Assembly: GCA_905373565.1 (NCBI GenBank)
Contig: CAJPTT010000147.1
Location: 1-6,376 of the forward strand
Reading direction: 5' to 3'
Origin: an uncultured Treponema sp.
Lineage (GTDB): Bacteria; Spirochaetota; Spirochaetia; Treponematales; Treponemataceae
Length of the DNA: 6,376 bases
The notes under the pieces are model-generated. The model was given only the letters and a program-made list of their open reading frames with translations. It did no database searches and had not been told where the DNA came from. Shown here piece by piece: positions 1-4,713 of the stretch (position 1 is the stretch's first letter; each line of letters begins with the position of its first letter). The position numbers and the translations under genes are program-made.

Positions 1-256
1 TCACCGCTCCCGCACAAAAGGCGAGGCATTCCATACGCTTCTTTTCGGGTACGAACAACAGTGTTGTTTTTTTCGATTTCCATACAAATTCCGTTTCAAG
101 CTCGATATTGACTTTTGAACGGCAGGATGGGCAGGTAAAAGACAAAAAGGCGCCTTTTTTTATCTCCTCCGTTACTGCCGGACGGGCATCAAGATCGATT
201 GTTTTTTCATATTCCACATCAAACGAACAGTCACATTTACAGGTAATTTTTTGCAT
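1..256 (-). CDS. CpXC-domain protein, zinc-ribbon-like (5' part; runs off window)
   Basis: Reading leftward from an ATG at 256-254 gives 85 codons without a stop up to the window edge, so the C-terminal part is missing. The protein begins MQKITCKCDCSFDVEYEK and has cysteines at 6, 8 and 10 and a second cluster CPSC at 42-45. A C-x-C near the N-terminus followed by a C-P-x-C knuckle is the hallmark of the CpXC family, whose function is unknown and which probably binds one zinc. No signal peptide or membrane segment is visible, so it is likely cytoplasmic. The start is supported by a strong ribosome binding site, TAGGAGA at 261-267, five bases from the ATG. It lies 57 bp downstream of rseP on the same strand behind a terminator-like hairpin, so it may be only partly co-transcribed. 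The family call rests on the cysteine pattern alone. Confidence 0.75.
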   Translation of the reverse strand, partial: MQKITCKCDCSFDVEYEKTIDLDARPAVTEEIKKGAFLSFTCPSCRSKVNIELETEFVWKSKKTTLLFVPEKKRMECLAFCAGAV

Positions 257-266
257 AATTTCTCCT

Positions 267-312
267 AAAAAAACGCTGAACTTGCTTCACAAGCGAATAG
301 TTCTAAAGCGTT
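267..312 (-). terminator. Terminator-like hairpin after rseP, abutting the CpXC gene's RBS
   Basis: On the minus strand AACGCT (312-307) pairs with AGCGTT (277-272). Inside it GAACT (303-299) pairs with AGTTC (282-278), and inside that GCTT (294-291) pairs with AAGC (287-284). A run of seven T follows (273-267), overlapping the base of the stem. This looks like a rho-independent terminator two bases after the rseP stop codon. Unusually, the T-run is followed at once by the TAGGAGA ribosome binding site of the next gene, so partial termination or attenuation rather than a full stop is possible. Confidence 0.5.
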
Positions 313-313
313 C

Positions 314-1666
314 TCACTTCATAATATATAAGATATCTGCCCATAATGCAAAGAAAAAAAGCACTGCGATAAAGGCAAATCCTACGAACTGGAGGTAATA
401 TAACACACGAGGCGGTATTTGCCGGCGGACGATACATTCGATAAAGGCGGTAAAGATCAATCCGCCGTCCAGAATAGGAATGGGCAAGAGGTTCATTAAA
501 AAAAGCGACACGCATATTACCGCGACAATTTCAGCAATATTCACAAAGCCCGCTCGTGTATTTTCGCTAAAGCCGTCCGCTGCAAGACTGCCGATCATCG
601 AACTGATTCGTACCGGCCCGGCAACCGCATCAGTCATACTCACGCCTTTAAACAGAAGCCCGAGGCTTTTCAGCGTGACAGCCGTCAGTTCTCCGGTTTG
701 CACTATCCCTTGGCGTAAACTGGCAATAAAATCGGTTCCTTTCTCGGTTACAGTGATATATTCCCAATTCAAACCGAGATCGACGCTGCCGTTTTCCGTA
801 CGGACAAGGTTTACCGGCAGCTCAATCCGCTCGCCGTCACGGATAAGCTCAAAGAGTGCGGTCTTTTGCGTATAGTCGCGGAAAAAATATATCAACGTCA
901 TCTGGTTATCGAGCGCTGTGCCGTCAATACCGGTAAGCCGGTCACCTGCTTTTATTCCCGCCAAATCGGCTGCGGAGTCTTTCCGCACGGATGCAATTTC
1001 GAGCGGCACATAACGGTAAATACCGACTTGCCCCGCGCCGGTCTTTTTATTCAGGCTCGGACGAATCGTTGTACTGAGCTGCTCGCCGCCTCGTTCAATA
1101 ATCATCGTAAGCGATTCTTCGGGATGAAGCGCGATAATCTGCTGAATATCGGCGAAGTTTGCTGTTTTTTCGCCGTTGATTTGGAGAATACGATCGCCTA
1201 TCTGTAAACCGGCTGCCCGCGCAGGCGATTCATCGCTCGGATCGAGGCGGTATACCGGTACGATACGGTTATCGGTGGTGTAGTATGTCCTGCCGAGCCC
1301 GCTTATCATGGCAAGTGCGGCAGCGGCAAGCAAAAGGTTGGCAAAGGGCCCCGCAAACGCTATCAGTATCCGCTTAAAGGGATGTGCGGCAAAAAGGCTC
1401 CCTTCTTCCTTGGGAACACTGAGCAGTTTTTTTTCGTACGCCTCTCTAAACGCATGTTCACCCTTCATGCCGCAGTAGCCGCCGATGGGAATCGCCGACA
1501 GCCGGTAGTCGGTTGTACCGAACTTTTTATGCAGCAGTATCGGCCCCCAGCCGATGGAAAAGCTCTCCACCGACACTCCGCAGAGCTTAGCAGCGATAAA
1601 GTGCCCCAGCTCATGGATAAATACAACAATGCCGAGTACCGGCAATCCGATTAAAAATTTTACCAT
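314..1666 (-). CDS. rseP: RIP metalloprotease RseP (site-2 protease)
   Basis: This is a 450-residue intramembrane zinc metalloprotease, full length for the family. In characterised members it cuts membrane-anchored anti-sigma factors and leftover signal peptides within the inner membrane. The zinc motif HELGH is at residues 18-22 in the first membrane segment. A GGYCGMKGE loop follows (62-70), then a second membrane segment at about 97-122, two PDZ domains (about 135-205 and 220-288), and the second active-site motif NLLPIPILDGG at 392-402, with Asp400 as third zinc ligand. A last hydrophobic segment spans about 425-446. The two PDZ domains match the E. coli type rather than the shorter single-PDZ form. 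The start is supported by AAGGA eight bases before the ATG. It normally sits directly behind dxr; here an inserted block comes between, and the 59-bp repeat ends only 16 bp before the start codon. The substrate in this organism cannot be read from the window. Confidence 0.95.
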   Translation of the reverse strand: MVKFLIGLPVLGIVVFIHELGHFIAAKLCGVSVESFSIGWGPILLHKKFGTTDYRLSAIPIGGYCGMKGEHAFREAYEKKLLSVPKEEGSLFAAHPFKRILIAFAGPFANLLLAAAALAMISGLGRTYYTTDNRIVPVYRLDPSDESPARAAGLQIGDRILQINGEKTANFADIQQIIALHPEESLTMIIERGGEQLSTTIRPSLNKKTGAGQVGIYRYVPLEIASVRKDSAADLAGIKAGDRLTGIDGTALDNQMTLIYFFRDYTQKTALFELIRDGERIELPVNLVRTENGSVDLGLNWEYITVTEKGTDFIASLRQGIVQTGELTAVTLKSLGLLFKGVSMTDAVAGPVRISSMIGSLAADGFSENTRAGFVNIAEIVAVICVSLFLMNLLPIPILDGGLIFTAFIECIVRRQIPPRVLYYLQFVGFAFIAVLFFFALWADILYIMK

Positions 1667-1682
1667 CTATATAGTCCTTCGC

Positions 1683-1741
1683 AGGGTAACCGCATCAGGT
1701 TATTTTTTTTACACCCGCAGAATAAATAGGGTTGTTCAACC
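1683..1741 (+). repeat. 59-bp direct repeat, left copy
   Basis: It begins AGGGTAACCGCATCAGGT and ends AGGGTTGTTCAACC. The copy at 3100-3158 has the same length and differs only in a T-run of 8 instead of 7, a C-run of 3 instead of 4, and one A/G change. It contains a small hairpin, TAACC-loop-GGTTA (1687-1702), followed by the T-run, which looks like a weak terminator for plus-strand transcription, and a near-palindrome, GGTTG-TT-CAACC. The left copy lies just upstream of the rseP ribosome binding site. Confidence 0.9.
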
Positions 1742-1744
1742 AGA

Positions 1745-1842
1745 ACTGCCAAGGATGGCAGTGGATCCATGCAGCAGCGACGTTTTGTGTACACGCACAA
1801 AACTCGCTTTCAACTGTTGTACACGGATGTACAACAGTTGAA
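1745..1842. repeat. Three-hairpin module, copy L
   Basis: Hairpin a: ACTGCCA (1745-1751), loop AGGA, TGGCAGT (1756-1762). Hairpin b: GCGA plus GTTTTGTG (1777-1789, one bulged C at 1781), loop TACACG, then CACAAAAC plus TCGC (1796-1807). Hairpin c: TTCAACTGTTGTACA (1809-1823), loop CGGA, and its perfect 15-base complement (1828-1842). The order, sizes and loop positions match modules R1 and R2 on the other side of the nuclease gene, while the stem sequences largely differ. Confidence 0.75.
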
Positions 1843-1903
1843 GATGGCTCAAATGGTCGCCCAATTCCCTGTGCTTCTGCGGTATTTGAACTACACACCT
1901 GAT

Positions 1904-1977
1904 GCGGTTATCCTTCTTTTCTATAATAAACTGCGTGAAATTTTAGATAAAATTTCACGCAGAAGGAAGGCAACCGC
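1904..1977. repeat. Perfect 15-bp palindrome within longer imperfect arms
   Basis: CTGCGTGAAATTTTA (1931-1945) is followed after two bases by its exact reverse complement (1948-1962). Outside this, GCGGTT (1904-1909) pairs with AACCGC (1972-1977) and CCTTC (1912-1916) with GAAGG (1966-1970). No T-run follows on either strand, so it is not a typical terminator. The outer arm overlaps the inverted end of the 1683-1914 sub-element. It could be a transposon-end structure, a cruciform or a protein-binding site. Confidence 0.6.
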
Positions 1978-2057
1978 TTAATATTTGGGCATCTCCTAAA
2001 AACTCAGGTATAGTTTCTAGAAGATATCTCATCAGCAAAGTTGATAGACTTGAGCTT

Positions 2058-2327
2058 TTAGAGGTTCCCAATCTTTTCCACTTCTTGTACGGTTAAGCCG
2101 GTGACTTGCACAATCTTTTGTACGGAATCGCCTAATTGCTTTAATATTCGTGCTGTTTCAAGCGCTTTTTGATGTGAACCTTCAGCAAGACCGAGCGATT
2201 TACCTTCAGCAAGACCGAGCGATTTACCTTCAGCAAGACCGAGTGATTTACCTTCAGCAAGACCTTGTACGATACCTGCTTTCCATCCGTCATTTCGTGC
2301 ATCTCGTTCAATGGTATTTACCAGCAT
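2058..2327 (-). CDS. Possible internal-start product of the Rpn gene (RpnS-like, 89 aa)
   Basis: An in-frame ATG (Met206 of the nuclease, 2327-2325) is preceded by a textbook ribosome binding site: AGGAG at 2335-2339 with a seven-base spacer. This is better placed than the site of the full-length start. Translation from it would give an 89-residue protein beginning MLVNTIERDARNDGWKAG. It would lack the whole nuclease core and consist of the GLAEGKSL repeats plus the C-terminal helices. E. coli Rpn genes are reported to make a short in-frame C-terminal protein that binds and inhibits the full-length toxic nuclease. The arrangement here fits that model, but a purine-rich stretch coding for Glu-Leu-Arg-Arg-Glu could look like this by chance. 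I found no convincing separate promoter. Confidence 0.4.
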   Translation of the reverse strand: MLVNTIERDARNDGWKAGIVQGLAEGKSLGLAEGKSLGLAEGKSLGLAEGSHQKALETARILKQLGDSVQKIVQVTGLTVQEVEKIGNL

Positions 2328-2942
2328 ATATTCTCTCCTCAACTCTTCATTTGCTTTTACCTCTTTTATCCGTTGCTCTAGCTTTTGGATAAACTCGTCG
2401 TCGCTATTCACGGTCCCATTCATATACTCTAAAAATGCTTTTAACTTCTCATTCTTCTCGTACGCCGCTGCTTTACTGTTTATGATAATCTTTGTTACCC
2501 CGTCGTACAGCTCTATCCTATTATTTTCACAGCACATTGTCTTAAAAGTATACACCGGTAGCGCTTTTTCAAGATAGTCAAAAGTACAAAAAAAGAGAAT
2601 AAACGTATCAGGAAGGCTTTCATACGGTTTGTTTTTTCCCAACAAGCTAACATCAATAGCAGCCTGATAGTAACGAATACGTTTTGCAAGGTCTTTTTTA
2701 TCGATGGCTTGCATTTCAATGTCATAAATATGCCCGTTGCAGTCTTTCGCCCATACATCAAACCGTACGCCTTTTGCTCGCCCTGCATCATCAATCGTTT
2801 TTTGCAATTCTATTTCGGTTATTGTCTCTACCTTACCCTGTAAAACTCGGTTTAAGAGCGTTTTACAAATTTCAGGGTCTTCCATTACGCGGTAGAACAT
2901 GTAATCGTCGGCAATAGTTAGCTCGTCAAATTCTTTTTCCAT
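2058..2942 (-). CDS. Rpn family recombination-promoting nuclease / putative transposase (PD-(D/E)XK)
   Basis: This 294-residue protein belongs to the Rpn/PDDEXK_2 family, often annotated as putative transposase. Studied E. coli members are metal-dependent DNA endonucleases that stimulate RecA-independent recombination, and some are linked to phage defence. The N-terminus has the family opening LTIADDYMFYRVM (9-20). The nuclease core is visible as D62 (in RFDVWAKD) and E76-x-Q78 (in YDIEMQ), followed by the RIRYYQAAIDVSLL helix (88-101) and the TFILFFCTFDY strand (113-123). A helical region follows (about 160-225), then three copies of GLAEGKSL plus a partial fourth (227-255) and a C-terminal helical tail. 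The catalytic residues are intact, so it may be active. The ATG at 2942 is preceded by AGGAG at a rather long 10-base spacing, and a good promoter lies further up. It sits alone between direct repeats inside an otherwise conserved operon and looks more AT-rich than its neighbours, which suggests acquisition. Confidence 0.9.
   Translation of the reverse strand: MEKEFDELTIADDYMFYRVMEDPEICKTLLNRVLQGKVETITEIELQKTIDDAGRAKGVRFDVWAKDCNGHIYDIEMQAIDKKDLAKRIRYYQAAIDVSLLGKNKPYESLPDTFILFFCTFDYLEKALPVYTFKTMCCENNRIELYDGVTKIIINSKAAAYEKNEKLKAFLEYMNGTVNSDDEFIQKLEQRIKEVKANEELRREYMLVNTIERDARNDGWKAGIVQGLAEGKSLGLAEGKSLGLAEGKSLGLAEGSHQKALETARILKQLGDSVQKIVQVTGLTVQEVEKIGNL
2179..2264 (-). repeat. 24-bp in-frame tandem repeat in the Rpn gene
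   Basis: Three full 24-bp units (2193-2216, 2217-2240, 2241-2264) follow a 14-bp partial unit (2179-2192). The third unit differs by a single base at 2244. Each unit encodes eight residues, GLAEGKSL. Near-identity at DNA level suggests recent expansion by slippage. Because the period is a multiple of three, copy number can change without breaking the reading frame. Confidence 0.95.
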
Positions 2943-2970
2943 AGTACATTTACTCCTACCTTTCCGTTGT

Positions 2971-2998
2971 ATTATAGCAAAAAAAGCGATAGGGACAA
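2971..2998 (-). promoter_or_regulatory. Sigma-70-type promoter of the Rpn gene
   Basis: On the minus strand TTGTCC (2998-2993) is followed after 16 bases by a perfect TATAAT (2976-2971), about 28 bases before the ATG at 2942. The leader carries AGGAG ten bases before the start. It would let the nuclease gene be transcribed independently of the operon, and could also supply downstream transcription toward rseP. Confidence 0.6.
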
Positions 2999-3099
2999 GC
3001 TATTTTATCAGCTGAAGAGAATGAGTGAGCAAATCGCAATACGCCCTTACGCCGAGTGCCAGAGATCTGTGAGAATTTGATGTCAAGCGATGTATGTGT

Positions 3100-3158
3100 A
3101 GGGTAACCGCATCAGGTTATTTTTTTACACCCCGCAGAGTAAATAGGGTTGTTCAACC
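3100..3158 (+). repeat. 59-bp direct repeat, right copy
   Basis: Same length and orientation as 1683-1741, with two compensating one-base run-length differences (T-run and C-run) and one substitution. The two copies are offset by 1,417 bp and enclose the Rpn gene. Homologous recombination between them would remove the gene, its promoter and module L in one step. Confidence 0.9.
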
Positions 3159-3226
3159 TTCCCTTTTGAAAATATGCATACCGTCTACTTCGTTATTTCA
3201 CAAAAACTCGTCCTTGACGTATCAGA

Positions 3227-3316
3227 AGCGGTGCGGATGTCGCTGGTTATAAGCAGTAGCGAGTTTGCCGTGCTAACTCGTCGTTGAAAAATGTACACGG
3301 ATGTACACTTTTCAAC
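3227..3316. repeat. Three-hairpin module, copy R1
   Basis: Hairpin a: AGCGGTG (3227-3233), loop CGGA, TGTCGCT (3238-3244), seven pairs of which three are G-T. Linker GGTTATAAGCAGTAG (3245-3259). Hairpin b: CGAGTT (3260-3265) with AACTCG (3275-3280) and an inner GC/GC pair. Hairpin c: GTTGAAAAATGTACA (3283-3297), loop CGGA, TGTACACTTTTCAAC (3302-3316), 15 positions with one mismatch. AACAGGC ends the unit, as in R2. Confidence 0.75.
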
Positions 3317-3357
3317 AGGCTTGCGCTTTATTTTTGTTCGCGCCTTGTAGTTTCAGG

Positions 3358-3455
3358 ACGGACACGGATGTCCGTGGTTATAAGCAGTAGCGAGATTTGT
3401 GTTATGCACAAATCTCGTCGTTAAGCAGTTGTACACGGATGTATAACTGCTTAAC
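3358..3455. repeat. Three-hairpin module, copy R2
   Basis: Hairpin a: ACGGACA (3358-3364), loop CGGA, TGTCCGT (3369-3375). The same 15-base linker as R1 follows (3376-3390). Hairpin b: CGAGATTTGTG (3391-3401), loop TTATG, and its perfect complement (3407-3417). Hairpin c: GTTAAGCAGTTGTACA (3420-3435), loop CGGA, TGTATAACTGCTTAAC (3440-3455), 16 positions with one mismatch. R1 and R2 form a tandem pair with a period of about 131 bp measured at hairpin a. Confidence 0.8.
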
Positions 3456-3531
3456 AGGCTATTTTCAAAAGGCTAACGAAAAAGTTTGTTTTACCAGACA
3501 TAAACTCACTTATTCTGCGATTCTTATTTAT

Positions 3532-4680
3532 TTATCTGATTCGTTTTCCCTTCTCTTCTAAAATAAACTTTATCAAGGCGTCTGCGCGGCGGCGGGCGGA
3601 TTCGTCGATGTGCATAACATCCGTTATATCCTTCGGCGCGGCGCTCCAATCTTCCTGCATCACCTGTGCGGTAATCTCCGCTAAATGCACAAACCGGATT
3701 TGATTGCGCAAAAACGCCGCGACGGCCTGTTCATTGGCGGCGTTGAATGCGATCGGATACCCGGCCTTTTTCCGGGCGGCCATAAAGCCGAGCGATAACA
3801 TCGGGAAATGTTCCGTCCGCGGCGGTTCAAAGTGCAGGTCTAAAGGCTTGGTAAAATCGAGCGGCGCAAGATAGGGCGGCGGCTCTTCAGGATAACTGAG
3901 TGCAGCAAAAATAGGGTTTCGCATATCGGGCGGTGAAAGCTGCGCATAAACTTCGCCGCCGGTAAGCTGCACCAGCGAATGCACGATACTTGACGGATGC
4001 ACCGCAACGGTAATACGGTCGGCATCCATATCAAAAAGATGTACCGCTTCGATTACTTCCAAAGCCTTATTAGCAAGGGAAGCGGAATCGATGGTAATTT
4101 TAGAACCCATCGTCCACGTCGGGTGTTTAAGCGCGTCCTGCAGCGTCGCTTCTTGAATCCGTTCCTTTGTCCATGTTCTGAACGGGCCGCCTGAAGCGGT
4201 AATAATCAGGCGTTCAATAGCCTCCCGTCCGTGAGCCCGTATTAAGCTGTAAATGGCCGAATGCTCGGAATCGACCGGAATAATCATAGAATGATACTTT
4301 TCGGCTTCTTTTTGCAAAAGAAGTCCCGCCATCACAATACTTTCTTTATTCGCAAGAGCGAGTGTCCGGTGTGTCTTAACCGCAATGAGTGACGCCTGTA
4401 ACCCTGCCGCCCCCGCAATACCGTTCACTACAATATCGGCGGGAGTTTCCATGAGAAATCTTTCAAGGCTGTGATGTTTTATATCATACCCTGCGGCAGC
4501 GGCGGAATCCGTTACGGCAAAATCATTGAAATGAAATTCGGCACGTAAGGCATCCAACACATCGGTCTTTGTGTGCACGGAAACGCCGACAAGTTCAAAA
4601 CGATCCGAGAACCGACGTATAATATCGATAGTATTTTGTCCGATCGTTCCGCTTGCTCCAAGCACAATTACTTTTTTCAT
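3532..4680 (-). CDS. dxr: 1-deoxy-D-xylulose 5-phosphate reductoisomerase
   Basis: This 382-residue cytoplasmic enzyme makes 2-C-methyl-D-erythritol 4-phosphate from DXP with NADPH, the committed step of the MEP isoprenoid pathway and the target of fosmidomycin. The nucleotide-binding loop GASGTIGQ is at 8-15 and ALANKES at 108-114. Metal ligands are in VDSEH (D137, E139) and NKALEVIEA (E208). The substrate and flap segment HPTWTMGSKITIDSAS spans 186-201, with TASGGPFR at 161-168 and AVHPSSIVHS at 226-235. All key residues are present and the length is slightly under that of E. coli. The ATG follows cdsA by 33 bp; the leader has only a modest AGGTCGGA ribosome binding site. It feeds the same lipid-carrier route as the upstream uppS gene. 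The inserted Rpn block begins right after its stop codon, so its normal distal partner rseP has been pushed away. Confidence 0.97.
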   Translation of the reverse strand: MKKVIVLGASGTIGQNTIDIIRRFSDRFELVGVSVHTKTDVLDALRAEFHFNDFAVTDSAAAAGYDIKHHSLERFLMETPADIVVNGIAGAAGLQASLIAVKTHRTLALANKESIVMAGLLLQKEAEKYHSMIIPVDSEHSAIYSLIRAHGREAIERLIITASGGPFRTWTKERIQEATLQDALKHPTWTMGSKITIDSASLANKALEVIEAVHLFDMDADRITVAVHPSSIVHSLVQLTGGEVYAQLSPPDMRNPIFAALSYPEEPPPYLAPLDFTKPLDLHFEPPRTEHFPMLSLGFMAARKKAGYPIAFNAANEQAVAAFLRNQIRFVHLAEITAQVMQEDWSAAPKDITDVMHIDESARRRADALIKFILEEKGKRIR

Positions 4681-4713
4681 TATTCCGACCTGTGCAGTTT
4701 TTTGGAGAGGCTC

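Larger units (their letters stand above)
1683..1914. mobile_element. 232-bp MITE-like sub-element with 18-bp inverted ends
   Basis: The first 18 bases, AGGGTAACCGCATCAGGT, recur inverted at 1897-1914 with one mismatch. Between the ends lie the rest of the 59-bp repeat, one three-hairpin module (1745-1842) and about 55 bases holding only a weak pairing (CAAAT near 1850 with ATTTG near 1884-1888). No coding potential is convincing. Size, inverted ends and lack of a gene fit a miniature non-autonomous element. No target-site duplication is evident, so this remains an inference. Confidence 0.4.
1683..3472. mobile_element. Rpn-bearing repeat-rich insertion between dxr and rseP
   Basis: The dxr-rseP junction is usually tight, but here 1,865 bp separate the two genes. 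The block contains two 59-bp direct repeats, three three-hairpin modules, two pairs of terminal inverted repeats and a single Rpn-type nuclease gene. The Rpn gene looks more AT-rich than the operon: by hand, 20 of 60 bases are G+C at 2581-2640 against 32 of 60 at 3901-3960 in dxr. No recognised transposase, integrase or clear target-site duplication is visible, so mobility is inferred. The boundaries are approximate: the left edge is the first base of the left direct repeat, the right edge the end of the right inverted repeat. The bases from 3473 to 3531 hold nothing I recognise, nor do 1978-2057 between the palindrome and the Rpn stop, or 2999-3099 between the Rpn promoter and the right direct repeat. 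Confidence 0.5.
3162..3472. mobile_element. 311-bp hairpin array bounded by 13-bp perfect inverted repeats
   Basis: CCTTTTGAAAATA (3162-3174) and its exact reverse complement TATTTTCAAAAGG (3460-3472) bracket modules R1 and R2. The stretch 3193-3218, with CACAAAAACTCGTCCTTGACG, resembles the second half of a further, decayed module. No gene is visible. The ends differ from the 18-bp ends of the left sub-element, so this is either another element type or an internal structure. Only the inverted repeat and its contents are seen; mobility is inferred. Confidence 0.45.

Noticed and set aside
866..1207. 113-codon plus-strand open frame
   Set aside because: It is antisense to the conserved PDZ region of rseP, with no family resemblance and no ribosome binding site.
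1723..1752. Promoter for rseP within the left repeat (TTGGCA, 18-base spacer, TATTTA on the minus strand)
   Set aside because: The -10 box is poor and the -35 overlaps hairpin a of module L; not strong enough to list as a feature.
1695..1898. 67-codon minus-strand open frame over the left repeat region
   Set aside because: It lies wholly within the direct repeat and hairpin module, has no good ribosome binding site, and its peptide simply mirrors the palindromes.
1990..2060. Terminator after the Rpn gene (AAAAGCTCA pairing with TGAGTTTTT)
   Set aside because: The loop would be about 45 bases and the stem is short and A-T rich with a bulge, so it is unlikely to work as an intrinsic terminator.
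2150..2392. Plus-strand open frame with a repeated YLQQDRAI peptide
   Set aside because: It is the opposite-strand reading of the 24-bp tandem repeat inside the Rpn gene.
3227..3455. CRISPR-like array
   Set aside because: There are only two tandem units here, the conserved parts are short and interrupted, and the variable parts are self-complementary stems rather than spacers. No cas genes are present.
1745..3455. REP/BIME elements with a RAYT transposase
   Set aside because: The only gene in the block is a PD-(D/E)XK Rpn protein; no Y1 HUH transposase motif is present and the hairpins lack the usual REP tetranucleotide.
3534..3551. Degenerate inverted copy of the 18-bp repeat end at the dxr stop (13 of 18 bases match)
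   Set aside because: It falls almost wholly within dxr codons and the match is weak; it may be chance, though its position at the edge of the block is noted.
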